This document shows positions 1 to 11,751 of a stretch of DNA of 64,000 nt, in pieces. Numbering within the stretch: position 1 is the first letter of the stretch; each line of letters opens with the position of its first letter. Made by a program: the position numbers and the translations under genes. The notes under the pieces were generated by a model. It had not been told where the DNA came from. It worked only from the letters and a program-made list of their open reading frames with translations, and did not search any database. The stretch is from Pyrenophora tritici-repentis (taxonomy: Eukaryota; Ascomycota; Dothideomycetes; Pleosporales; Pleosporaceae), in contig NC_089398.1 of assembly GCF_003171515.1 (NCBI RefSeq), forward strand, positions 744,001 through 808,000, read 5' to 3'.

Positions 1-1519
1 AAGTGGATACATCCCGTACCCATCAGCTCATGCATCGCGCAAAGGACCTCAGCCAGCGTCTGTACACACAGCATGAGCGCCTAGTTCGTTTGCTAGAAGC
101 ACTGGGCTTTGTCATCACTCATGAAGATGGCGAGATGGTTCTCCAACGAGCGTCCAGGATTGGTGGTAGCACTGTCATGACCGACACCAGTGCGGGACTG
201 AGCCGTAGCACCACAACACCCTCACCCACTCCACTGAAGCGCTTCCTAGAAGATATTGGAGATTTACACTTCCTTCAGTGGACCGAGGCCACTAGCCCAG
301 AAGAGGAAGACCAGCGATACCAAGAGCTCATTTCCAAGTTGGAGCTTTTCAATGTAGAGACGTTTAGCGATGCTGTGGCAAAGCGAATGCGTGACATGGA
401 GCACACAGCACGAAAGTGGCAAAAGGAAGCTCGAGCATACCGAGACAAAGCACATCGTTTCCAAGCCGACTCACACGACAAGATTGCGTATCGCTCATTC
501 AAGGAAGGCGACCTGGCCCTCTTTCTGCCGACCCGCAACAATGCCCATCGTCCTTGGGCTGCCTTCAACGTTGGCGCGCCACATTTCTTCCTTAGAGAGC
601 AAGATACTCATAGGCTGGGTGGCAAAGAGTGGCTTGTGGCCCGTATCTCCAAGGTAGAAGAGCGGATTGTTGATTTGTCCAAGACAATGGATGGAGCGCC
701 TCGAGCATCTTTGGATGACCGCTCCATCGCTTCCAGTAACGCTGTATCGTTCGAAGACGACAACCCATTTGAGCTCTCAGATGGACTACGCTGGTATCTA
801 CTCGAAGCAACTGAAGAAAAAGCAATGGCACCCGGAACTCCCGGCATCAAAGGCGCCGTGACGGTTAAGAGCAGTCTCGAAACCGGCCAAGGCGAAATGC
901 AAAAAGCAAAGAAGAAATCCATGGATCCCGCCACCCAACTCGGCAAGTCCCTCGACAGCCGTCGCAGCAGTGGCAACAGCAAGAAAAGTGCGCCCTTGGT
1001 CGGCGTCAGCCGCAACTCAGCAGAAGCCCTCTCGCCCTCCGAACGCCCCGACTCGGCTGCTGCAACACGCGGCCCTAGTCCAGCCGGCGCCCACGGTCCC
1101 AGCCACCTCCGTCAGACATCCACCAACGGCCGTGGCCCAGACAAGACAGCAGACGATGGAAACGGAGGCAATGTGCGCGACCTACTCTGGGGACCTTAGG
1201 TTTGCGCTTCTTGTAAATCTAAGCTCCCCGAAAAACGTACCTAGTCAACACTTTAACTAACGTTTTCGCTTAGCAGACATCGTCTTCCTATGCTTCAAAG
1301 CGTCGGTCCATGTTCGAACCCTTCACTTCTTCGAGCGCGCAAACGGCGGGTATGAATATGGGCGCCGAGCCTGTCAAACAGAGAGCGGGGAGTCAGCCTG
1401 ATATTAAGACTGCAAGCCCGAGTGAGAGGAGGCCGCCGCCGCCTGCCAGGAAAAGTAGTATTTGGGATTCTTTCTTTCAGTATGAATATGAGTATAGGGG
1501 GAAGGGTGTGAGGAAATAA
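1..1519 (+). CDS. ATG11: Autophagy-related protein 11, C-terminal part (5' end outside window)
   Basis: The reading frame is open at the left edge from base 3, so only the C-terminal ~400 residues of a scaffold normally over 1000 residues long are present. Atg11 is the selective-autophagy scaffold that links cargo receptors to the Atg1 kinase at the phagophore. The visible region has a coiled-coil-like helix (residues about 95-150) followed by the conserved Atg11 C-terminal domain (FKEGDLALFLPTRN ... WAAFNVGAPHFFL ... WLVARISKVEE). A Ser/Pro-rich linker follows. The first exon reads to a TAG at 1197-1199, but a conserved-looking tail (RRSMFEPFTSSS ... SIWDSFFQYEYEYRG) lies in another exon entered after the acceptor at 1275-1276 and ends at 1519. 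The only in-frame donor I see before the TAG is GTGCGC at 1173, giving a 104-nt phase-0 intron; this donor is weak, so the exact junction is uncertain. Confidence 0.85.
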
Positions 1520-4500
1520 GGATCATGGTTTGAGGGAGGGAACAGAGGTGTATTATAGCTAGGGACGTGGGTGAGCACTTATGCGCAAAGCATAGGCGTC
1601 ATTGGGGTATAGATTATTCAGGTTTAAGCAAGCCTACGCAGAGAATACTTTGCTCTGGAGGGCTGGCGTTTCGCAGTCGTAGCTGTAGTAGTATTGGTAT
1701 TAGTATTATGAAGAACCGTACCGATTATCACAATGATTAGAAGTTTACTCATACCTCACCTCATCTTCTCTACTTTACACTTCACCTTACCTCGCACGTT
1801 CATTCACTATCCAAGGCAACACAAAAACCATCACATGATACAGCAAAGCCGCGAAAATCCGGCCTGTCTCTCGGCGCAAAAATACCAAGAAATCAGGTGC
1901 AAGGGTACGACTACGTATACCATTACATCACCTCTGATCTTGGAACTTGGTCGATCATTTGCCTTGCTACCGTCAGTCGTCTACCCGATGTGTTCAGTGG
2001 ACCACAAGATCATCTATGTACTTCTTGGCTCTCACGAAACAAGTAAAATTTTCTTGAATTCTAGCCTGTTGGTGCCAAGGGATCAACCGTCATGTATGGT
2101 ACTCAACGGCGGGGCTTCTTAAATGGGAGAATGATAATGTGTTGTGGCGATGCTGGATAACGGGTAATGGCTGTTGGGTTGGTGGGGGAAAGGTCACGGT
2201 ACCTTTTTTCAGGGCTGCATGCAAGGGTATCGTGGTTGAGAAAGAGGGATCGTGGGGGTTTGTTAATTGTGTTTGTGATTCTGATTGCTTGTTGTGTTGA
2301 AAGAGATGGGATAGATGGTTGATGAAACGAGAGATAAGCCGACAACAAGGGAAGCCAAGAGATGAATCTGAACGGCGTCACTATCTTTTCTTCGACGGCA
2401 GCTTTTCGGAGTATAGGGGACTGTTGAGTTTGGAGCTGTTCGTTTACCGCCCCTCTTTGTCAACAGAAATTTCCTTCTCTTTCTCTTCTCCTCCTCAGTG
2501 GGAAGTCGTGCGCTGGGGTCATCCAAGCTATGTACGAACGAGTACCAGCATGTATACCAACAACTACAAAACTTGCCTCAACAATAAAAGGGCGGTGGAA
2601 AGGGTGTAAGGACCCGGCTTACCCGCACGGCCCTCTCCGTCACGCACACTTACCACGTCGAAGTAGATGGACCACAGGGAAGATACTCCCCTCAGCTTGA
2701 AAAGCGCCATTTTGAAATTTGCCCTCTTCACAACTTCCCCGCCATGACCTACTCGCCGGGAGTAACGGCAATGGCGGAGAGGTCCACCAAGGCAGTGCAA
2801 TGAAGGACCGACGCCGAGCCCCAGCCAAGTCGGTCAAGACGTCAAGACCGTATGATCTTCCTCGCAGGCCCCGAGGCGGCAGTATAAAGTTCCGGGAAGC
2901 GGCTTGGAAGGCTGCATCTGGTCTACTCAGCCGATAGCCGTTGTAGATGGTAGGTTAGCGAAAGGGGGGGTTGGAGCAAGTGCAGCGATTGGCATGTGAA
3001 ACGTATTGTTACGGTGAAACCACTTTAATTCAGAACGAGGGCATCCTGGGAGCTGAACTGGGTTTAGAGTTTTGCTTTGTTATCGTGGATGGAGAGGATT
3101 GGCGACTATGTGTGGCCTTGGGGGGGGGTTTGGCGTCGACGTTGGCAAGCAGGTAGTGATGCTGGATGCCTCGATGATGCGCGTCAGATTTGGAGCCCGC
3201 CCAGGTTTCTTTTGCTTACCTGCATGCACGACTTTCTGATCTATCCATTACCATCTCTTACTTAAGCCTGAAGAGGTGGGATGCGCTAAGCTTCACCGGA
3301 GCAGGAGAAGAATCATTCTTATTCATACCTCACGTGCATGAAAGTTGGTGGTAACACGGGAAAGCAATTGTCGCCACCACATATTGGCAATGGTGGTGTC
3401 CAGGCCTCCACTCAAAGTCACACTGCAAATGTCGCGTGGCATGTGTATCTGTGCTGGCTCGAGTATCAGGTGCCTGGGTAGCGCTCGGACTGGGTCTCCC
3501 GCAGTGTGGAGTGGCAGCTGAAGCTTAGATGTGTGTTGTTACCACAGGTTTGGAACCATTGCTGTCTTGTTGGGCTTGGAACAGTCACACGGTTGGCTGG
3601 GCATTGGCCAATTAGTCGAGGCCGATAGGTTAACAAAAAGCGTTGCAAAAGAAGATACGTGGTCGAGAGAAGTGATTTGGCGCTTGCGGCCTTGTTCTCT
3701 CTGCGCGTGATGTGGAGGGGCGTTGAGAGCGGTGTTGGAGAGATGGGAAGCGGGGTCTTCTCAAGGCCAGGCAATGTGGGCCAAGGCGGTGCCAAGCGGG
3801 AGGCACATGGCCAAGACGCGTGAGAGACGCGTGAGTTGGCGGAGCGAATAGAGGACGAGGCGGGGCAGCTCGCGTGCATAAAGGGCGTTGCGGCTGTGCA
3901 AAGTGGAGCCATAGGGCCAGGGGATCCTGACACTCGTAATCTGTCTGAACGAAGCATCTGAAGTTCGGATCATGTTCATCTCGCTAGTATTTGCGCGTTG
4001 ATGCGCATGTGTGCCTAAGGCTCTGCGGATTAATAAAAAACGTCGTCGTAGGGCCGGACTCCAAGGTACCGTATATGAAGGGGGTGCGGATAACCGACGG
4101 CTCTCCTGCTGCATGCGGGAAGCTATCTGGTCGATGGCACTATCGGCAGCCAGGCTAATATGCATCCTCGGCATGGGTGCTGCTGTGATACGTAAAACGA
4201 GTCCATAGTAGCCGCATGAGTACCGGTAGGCAGTCGAACCGTCGACAACACAGGTGTTACCATTAGTGACATACGGGTAGCACACACTCGATGTAGTCGT
4301 CGCAGCTGGTGTCGGCTGAACACGGGGTAGGAAGAGGGCGGCAGGAACAAGTGCGAGGGGCTTCCTGGCTGGTTCGAGGCGAAGCACAGTAGTGATCAAC
4401 TGCGTGAATTATACCGACTCTGAGCGATTATCGTGACGTCGGGTCTGGTGATGACGGTTGAAAGACCATGTCTTGGAGTAGCTATCTAGCAGAGAATTGG

Positions 4501-6036
4501 ACTATGTTCCGAGGCCACGAGGTGGGCCAGTCATGGGAAAGTGCATACCGCCAATCCTGAGGTGTGGCTGATGGGCGCATTCACCCGTAGACGCCGCCTT
4601 GGGTTTCGATTCGTTCCGCTCGCTACTGTCGGCGAGGGCTGCAGCGTTATTCGACCCCTGGTGGTCAAGCATTCTCTGCAATAGGCGGTAAGGACAAGCG
4701 TCTCAGGACTCGGCTCTGCGTCGTCGCGATACGGACAGATCGAGAAATAACAACCCCCTTTGTCGTCGCTGACTGCACCAGTGTCCGTGCCATGACCATT
4801 TATCAGAGGTCGTACAGGGGCGGCACCGTATCACCACGCACACGACGCCCCTCCGCCTCTCCTGACGGGAGACCAGGGGCGGTGGTGCCAATGGCGAGTC
4901 GAAGCTGGCCATGGTGCTCAAGACCGAACTCCCAAAGGGCCCCCCAACAGCGCGAACGGAGCACGTCGTTATCTGAGAGCGGTGAGACGTGTACGCCAGA
5001 TTGACATGTTCGTCCGCCATGAATGCCACACATATCCAGTATCATGGCACGGATCTGCTTGACCAACTTTTGGCGCGCCGTTAGCGCAAAATTCGCGTGC
5101 TTCGTCCCGCCGCCGCGGGCATGTTGGTGCAAAGACTTGTCCATGTCAGTCCATGCCCTGTTCGGCACCACCAGCGCTGCTAGGCTTGGGCATAATCCAT
5201 GGGACCTTGGTCAAATCACTCCACTCACGCTAAACTTAACCCCCCCCCCTGTCGAAACCGGGCGCCCTCCGCTGCCCAGCTGCCCAGCAGAGTGGTTGTG
5301 TTAAATACGCACAGCATCCTGATGTTTATCACTGACCCAGCGTCACACCATTCACCCATACTAGATAAGCCTGACCTCAGCATTGCATTTGCAGCAAACT
5401 TCGATTCGGCCAGTCTACGTCAGCTTGTATCCATTCTCAACCCGCCCCTCTCTGCTGCTGGTGTTGCTGTTGCTGCCTTGCTAGTCCGCTGTGCCTCGCA
5501 ATAGTAAGCCGCCCTTCACCAAGCCGCCGACGACCGAGACCAATCGTGATCTGGCCCCAACGTCCGGAACCTGGCCTTTGTTTAACACCGTCCTTCTCGC
5601 CGTACCTGTCTCCCGGACCTCGTCGCTCGTAGTCTGCAGTCCGCTCCTAAATTCCGCTGCGTAGCCCGTTCCCCGCTCAATCACGCTATAACAGCCAGGC
5701 AAGGGACGATCGACATACTTGACCTATCAGCCTGTACTCTTGGCACACGGCATTTCTACACTGTCATCTCCACTTGACAGGCTCTCCTGCTACTTATAAC
5801 GTCGGGCCCGCCTCTCTTGTTTGGAATTAACTGCAGCCGCAATCTATCGTCCCGAACACTGGCTACTAGCGCCTACCCCAGATTGCCACCCGTTGTGTCT
5901 TGTACCGCCAACCTCCACCTCACACCAAGGACCGCCACCACGTCTTTCACAACGCCCTCGCCATCAACCAAAGCCTTCCCAGGCAGCTTCCCACGCAAAC
6001 GACTCTACCTCGAAATCACTTGAAAACACTGCAACA
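1520..6036. other. Gene-poor intergenic region
   Basis: No reading frame here has recognisable domains or convincing splice structure. The stretch contains the ATG11 3' flank, a poly-C run near 5239-5249, and CT-rich sequence from about 5400 that probably forms the promoter and leader of the gene starting at 6037. One short cysteine-containing open stretch on the minus strand (4190-4400) is listed separately. Confidence 0.6.
4190..4400 (-). other. Possible exon or remnant of a small cysteine-containing protein
   Basis: On the minus strand one frame reads SSVCYPYVTNGNTCVVDG then STAYRYSCGYYG, a composition typical of fungal secreted proteins. An overlapping frame of the same DNA also has many cysteines (about seven in 40 codons) and contains a strong GTATGT donor. 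No start codon with a signal peptide could be joined to either frame, so this may be a decayed gene, an exon of an unresolved gene, or chance. Confidence 0.15.
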
Positions 6037-6639
6037 ATGTGCGTCGCCGAACTCTGCGTCACCACGCATCCGTGCCAGCACCGCTGGTACCACCTAGTCC
6101 GCCCATGCAGCCCTTCCAGCAACCTCTCCACATGCGGAAAGAAGCTGGGCATCTCTGGATGGGAGGTCAAGTGCAACCACTGCCCCTACTGCCACGGCCA
6201 CGTGTCCGAGTTTGAGTACAAGCTCATTGGCGACGGCCCAGCACCTCCAGTCGGTTCTCTCTCAGGTCTTGCGCGCGCCCACTCGACCTCATTGAACGCT
6301 GCCCGCCGCGACATCCGTCTCGACAACATCACCCGCACAGACAGCGCTACCAGCGTCGGTAGCAAGAGCAGTCTCGTCACAGCAGCGTCGGAGAAGAACC
6401 GCGCCATGAACTCGCGACTAGACGCCTACTTCTTCCCCTCGGCAGACTCGCCATACCCTGCGGTACGAGAGGATGACAACGAGAGCAACACAGGTGGCAG
6501 CCCCAGCGACACATCCAGCAACGACCGCTCAAGCATGCGACATCCCTCCATCTCCATGATGCCACCTCAGTCCCCCAAAGCCAACATGCTCTCGCGCGTG
6601 AGGCAGCGCACCAAGCGCATCTCGACCATCTTCAGATGA
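6037..6639 (+). CDS. Hypothetical Ser-rich protein with Cys/His N-terminal region
   Basis: A 200-residue protein of unknown function. I chose the ATG at 6037 because it follows a CAACA context and a CT/CA-rich leader; the frame upstream is low-complexity and looks untranslated. Residues 1-50 hold a cluster of Cys and His (MCVAELCVTTHPCQHRW ... CGKKLGI ... CNHCPYCHGH) that could bind zinc. The rest is disordered and rich in Ser, Asp and Asn, with a basic tail (SRVRQRTKRISTIFR). The layout resembles many fungal zinc-ribbon-like hypothetical proteins, but I do not recognise the family. It stands alone, more than 4 kb from its left neighbour and 3.6 kb from its right one. Confidence 0.7.
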   Translation: MCVAELCVTTHPCQHRWYHLVRPCSPSSNLSTCGKKLGISGWEVKCNHCPYCHGHVSEFEYKLIGDGPAPPVGSLSGLARAHSTSLNAARRDIRLDNITRTDSATSVGSKSSLVTAASEKNRAMNSRLDAYFFPSADSPYPAVREDDNESNTGGSPSDTSSNDRSSMRHPSISMMPPQSPKANMLSRVRQRTKRISTIFR

Positions 6640-9600
6640 TTGAGCATCACTTCTTGGCCACGTCATTTGGCTAACATCACACTCCACCGTCAGCTCCTTG
6701 GTAGTCCGACATAGCGTTGGTGACCAAGTCATGCCGGTCCAGACCGGATGAACAGAGCGGTTCCCCACCCGATCCACATACCCACGACTCGGCGCGGAAA
6801 AACCTTTGGACCATCACGATGCCATAGTCGGCGGTCACATGCACACCGATCCCCGCACAGGGGATAAGTCACCAGCCACACTCTTCAGACCACCATCTCC
6901 CCTCTTCGACTTGCAACTTACGACAAAGTCACTCCACTCTTCACTTCCTGTGTCTACTTTTACCTTTTTTCTGCTTAGCGTTGTTCTCTGGCTTACGTTT
7001 GCATCTCACTCATCATGTCTACTTTCGGATACCCACACTGCTCCTTGTATTTTTTTTCATCAGCGGGCGCACACAGTCACCCCGGCGGATTTTGGGTACC
7101 ACAATTGCGCTCTCACTTCGGCCGTGGCGTTTTGTGGTTTGATTCACGGAAGGGAAATGGAGCCAGGGGTTGGCAAATTTACGGGCGCATAAACCGACCA
7201 AAGGTGGTCGTGCGCGCAGGTTTTTTGCCCATGCTCCAAACTCTGCTCCTGGTCCAGGATCATTTTAGGGCGGTATCTTGGCGTTGGGCTGCGATGCAGG
7301 CAAACGGTGACAAAGCGCCTGTGCGTCACAACGCACAGGGCGCTTGTTCCGCCTTTTCGCTGTTTCGTTCTTATTATTTCACGAGCTCGGTTAGGCCTGC
7401 TATATTGTATGACTTTTACGAATGACTCGGTCTGGGACAGAGCGAGGGGGAGTGGAGTGTGTGAGATTATTCTAGAAAGTTTAGTTTATTTCTGCAAAGC
7501 AAAAAACGTTTTCTTTGCGAAACCTTTTTTTCCATGCTACTTTTACGTATTCGCCTCTAAATCCTTGTAACATGTGAAAATGTAGTAATCACCGTAGACA
7601 GACGGCGTGGTATACATCGTACGTTTATCACTCAGCCGCAAACGCCATGGTGCGTGCTATAACATACGAGGCGTACACTGCAGCTTTGCTTTGCCCTCCC
7701 CATCCGGACACAAGCAAAGCCCGGATCCGTTCGGAAACCGCATCCATGTACTAAACCGGTAAGCAGTCGTCTTTTGCAAGTCGTCCGTTGTCGTCATACA
7801 CAAGCCACAGCACACTATGACCGCAGACATGCAGCTTCCCACGAATCTGTGCCACACCTCCGAGCCACGTCTAGGCAACTTTGTTGCTGCCACCCCAAAA
7901 CCATAGCACATGCACGACAGCCACACCCCTGTACCACGACAGGTAAACATGGGGGAACCTGTACGGTTGACTGTAACTGTCTGCAAGCGTTGCACGCCGG
8001 TGCCAAGCTACGCGTCATCGCTGCGTGTGGTCCGTCGGTCGTATAGTTTCGCACTGTCTTAACATAGAAGTGTTCCACTTGACCATGGTCATGGACTGAC
8101 TGACTTGCGTATGCGCTTGCACTATCGATAGCGACGCTGCAAAGCGCACCGCACCGCAACGCAGCAGCGCACAGGGTCCTGTCTTGCACTGACGGCCCGG
8201 TCTGGACAATCATGGATGGGCTCATGACACATACGTCTCCGTGCAGGAGGCATCATCACTATATTTCCTGTACCGTACACACAGACTACGTGTGTGTGTG
8301 TGTGTGTGGTGGGGACCAGGGAAACTTTACTACGGTACTTACTACCGAGGGGTTACACCGCCAGTGTGTGTTTCCTGTGCTGCCAAGGCTCCATATCCTG
8401 CAGCTGTCGGTTTTGTTTTCTACACCGACATGAAGGTGCGAGAGAGAGGGGGGGAGAGGAGGGCCCAGCCAGAGTGTCTGTGTGGTTCCGCTCCGCTTTG
8501 CTTGCCCGTATTTACCCGATGTCGCATGTGGCTCGTTGTCGTGTTACGTGTGGATGATGTTTGCTGGTTTGGAATGTGGGTATTTTTTGCACGTAATGGT
8601 TTCTTGCTAGTCCTTCCCTTTTTTTGACACGCCAATTTGTCGGTTTGATTTTTTAGGTGTTAGGCGAGAGGCGTCGTCGTTGAAGTAAAGATGGGCAGGA
8701 CGGCAAAAAGAAAGGATGTAAAAGTGGGGTTCCGTTGCGAACTGTATGGTTTAGTACAGTTGGGCAGTAAGGGAAAGATGGATGCGTCGTGGCAGGTGCC
8801 GTTTCCCTAGGTCAGGTTCCTTTTAGCATGTGCCTGACAGACCCCGCGCACGTGGTCACTTACTCCTTCCATCTCCTAGTCAGACGACGAAGAAAATCAA
8901 AAAAATTGATAAACGACAATCTTCACCAGAAATGATCGTCATGAGCAGACGCATTGAAACGAATTCCCATCCAACGCACAAGCCCCCCGCGCACCGCCAC
9001 CGCCAATCTCCCTTGCTGCTTATCACCCACTCTAGGCACCGTCACTCGACTGCTTATCACATTTAAGCTTCTGAACCCTATTGCACGGATATCATGCTTG
9101 AACAGCGAACAAAAAAAGACTCGCAGATACGTAACACGACGCACGGCTTCTCCAACGATCATTCCCACCACGATCTTCGGCTTTGTTTGCTGATCATCGC
9201 GGGGCCAACCCTGTATATAAGGTAGCCGATCTGTTAAAACCGTAAAACTATCGGACTTGCGACGTTACACGGGTCATCCGTGTTGATCAAAGGGTATATT
9301 TGTTTAGGCGGGTTTGTTAAATGAATGAAACGGTTGTAGATTAAGCGTTTGGAATGGCAGGAAACAAGGAAATTAAGCTTCCCAAGACTGGGGGATCGGC
9401 GTTGCTTGGTTGGGACGGTAGAGTTTATTGTGTGAGGAGGATTGATTGACGATAAGGGATGGGGGAGTGAGGCGTGGTTGCTCGCCTTGCTTGCTGTGAC
9501 TGCGTGTGGTAAAAGGGGACATGTCCTTGTTGCATGCGTGTATACAGACATCACACGTCATGCGCTTCTCCTACCTGCACGATGAAGTACACTATACTAG

Positions 9601-10305
9601 ACTCACCTTTCCCACTTCCCGAGGCCCTCCTCGCCGTCCCGCCCCCTCCCCCGCTTCCCCGATGTCACATCGCCCGTCACAAAACATAACATCACCATAC
9701 CTCACGCATGTGCTGATCGACAACGGCACATTCCACGCCTCGCCGCGCGCTTTTGCAAAAGTCAAGCTTTCCTTCGCCATCGTAGTGGTAGTATTGGGAA
9801 ACAAGCAATTCCAAGCCGATCAACGTTTGCTGGGCATTTACTGGCTGATGGCACACTTGTGTCATCGCCTCCCAAACTTGTTTACTTAACTTTGCGGCAA
9901 CTTGCGCAAGAAGGAAGATCATCGTCGCTTCCTCGGCGAAACGGGGGTGGGTAGGATTAGAGTTTAGGGGTTCCGTTTAGTGCGAGGGGGGGGTATGTGC
10001 GGAGGGATGATCGTATGGAGGGGCTTCTCCGAGAATTATAGTGAATACGTGAGTAATATTAGTCTAGGTTTGGATAACTAGGTGAGCATCTAGAATATCT
10101 GGGTTTACTGGAGATGGGAATAGTCTTGCGCGATTTTGTGAGAGTTATTGTGGTAGGCTTGTCTGGCGTGGTTAATGGTCGGAAGACCAGAGAGAGTCAC
10201 ATGCGGGTTGGGAGACAAATTAGGGAGACGCTGTTTCTTGGGTCGGCATGAAGTTTTGTATCGACTTTTATATACGTGGAGCTTTACTTTCACTCTTGTC
10301 CACGC
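6640..10305. other. Gene-poor intergenic region
   Basis: Open frames up to 136 codons exist on both strands, but none has domain-like sequence, a sensible start context, or splice sites that join frames. It carries a GT microsatellite (8290-8308), a pyrimidine-rich stretch at 6890-7010 and A/T-tract DNA at 7480-7580 and 8570-8670. No tRNA-like cloverleaf was recognised by eye. Confidence 0.55.
8290..8308. repeat. GT dinucleotide microsatellite
   Basis: About nine uninterrupted GT units followed by a G-rich stretch. It is a simple sequence repeat in an intergenic region. Confidence 0.9.
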
Positions 10306-11471
10306 TTAGTGCAGTAGCCGTAGGACTTTAATTAAATCAGCTGTAACACCCATGGCTGTAACGTCACCTCCTGCGCCGGCGCCCTGGACGATGAGTGGGT
10401 TGTCGCCGTATCGCTTCGTGTAGAAGGCGATGATGTTATCGCTGCCCTTGAGCTGGGCGATGGAATGGTTCTTGTCAAACTTCTCCAGACCGACCTTGAC
10501 TTCGTTGCTTGGCACCTTTAGGCTTCCTACAAAGCGGATGACTTTGCCTTCTTGTGCAGCCTCAGCCTTTAGCTTCTCCATTCGGTCGTCGTATTGTGGG
10601 AGTTTCTCGAGGAACTCATCACCAGAGGAGCATGTTTCGAGTTCTTTCGGAATGAGAGATTCTACCGGGAAGGAAGTCGGTGATTCGACTTTGAGGCCTG
10701 ACAAACGGGCGAGGATGGTAAGCTTGCGGGCAACGTCTAGACCGTTCAAGTCATCGCGTGCATCTGGCTCTGTGTAGCCCTTTTCTTTTGCGTTCTTGAC
10801 TTCAGCTGAGAACTTGCCGCCTCCTCCGCCCAGAGGCTGGAAGGAGTTGAACAGGAAGCTCATTGTGCCGCTGAAGACGCCCTCGATTTTCGTGATCTCA
10901 TCGCCAGTTTCTACGAGATCTTTCAGTGTAGAGATGATGGGTAGACCTGCGCCCACGGAAGATTCATGGAAGACGTAGCCTCCAGCACCGTTTCCGTTAC
11001 CAGCAGCGTCGAAGATGCGTGTCCACAGCTCATAGCTTCCCGAGAAAGCCTTCTTGTTTGGTGTCACGATACTGATGCCCTTCTTCAGGAAGTCGGGATA
11101 GCTATCCGCAACATCCTGGTTGCTTGTGTTGTCCACGAGTACCACCTTTCCAGGGGCTTTTTGTAGGTATTCGCAAAGCTGAGGGAGCGGCAGGGCGGGC
11201 TTGGAGGTGTTTTCAAGTTCGGACTCCCAGTTAGAGAGAGACTTGTAGTCGGCGTGGTATACGGCTTTCTTCGAGGTGCTCAGCCAGATGAGGGAGAGGT
11301 AGTAGGGTGATGATGGCGATTGGGAGAGACGTTTGGAGAGAGTGGAAAGCTGGGAGAGGAAGGCCTTGCCAACACCACCGGCGCCTGGGTTGTTAGTGGT
11401 GTATATCATTATACAGACGGATCCATGTACGTACCGACAACGGCAATGAAGACTTGACGAGGAAGAGGCAT
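10306..11471 (-). CDS. HOM6: Homoserine dehydrogenase
   Basis: Catalyses NAD(P)H-dependent reduction of aspartate semialdehyde to homoserine, the branch point to threonine and methionine. Two exons on the minus strand: 11471-11435 and 11384-10306, with a 50-nt intron (GTACGT donor, CTAAC branch, CCCAG acceptor). The splice rebuilds the Rossmann loop: exon 1 encodes MPLPRQVFIAVVG and exon 2 continues AGGVGKAFL. Further family hallmarks are TPNKKAFSGSYELW, the HESSVGAGLPII substrate region, GVFSGTMSFLFN, the signature KGYTEPDARDDLNG with the catalytic Asp/Lys region, and the C-terminal QGAGAGGDVTAMGV. The product is 371 residues, close to the ~360 usual for fungal enzymes without an ACT domain. 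It is divergent from the gene at 11752 across 280 bp. Confidence 0.96.
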
Positions 11472-11751
11472 TGTGATCGTTCAGTTAATTGTTTGTGGTC
11501 TTCTTGTGAATAACAACGAGCTTTAACTACTACTTGGATTCGGACAGAAGGAATAAATAAACCCAAGGAGGATTCAAAACTCAACCTCTGCGGAACCGCG
11601 GATTCACTGTTGACGTGGGGTTTGCGCAAAACAATTTGTGGGGTAAGTAACTAGCTGTGACGCAAGAAGCTCCGACGCCGATATCGCCTCAGCCCTACGA
11701 CGCGCTCCACCACGCGACTCGGCATACCGACCTTCACATTCAGCACCAAAC
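11472..11751. promoter_or_regulatory. Bidirectional promoter region, HOM6 / CCDC174-like
   Basis: A 280-bp gap between divergent start codons must hold both promoters. I see no TATA box and no perfect TGACTCA Gcn4/Cpc1 site; this assignment rests on gene geometry alone. Confidence 0.5.

Noticed and set aside
1733..2122. 129-codon open frame
   Set aside because: No domain-like sequence, AT-rich start region, and no conserved motif; looks like chance in intergenic DNA.
3466..3957. 163-codon minus-strand frame
   Set aside because: Composition is that of out-of-frame DNA (Ser, Pro, Arg, Leu rich without motifs) and no start context or splice partner.
7015..7425. 136-codon plus-strand frame
   Set aside because: No signal peptide, domain or splice site; flanks look like untranslated A/T-tract DNA.
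9506..9889. 127-codon plus-strand frame
   Set aside because: Contains no recognisable motif and overlaps an equally long antisense frame.
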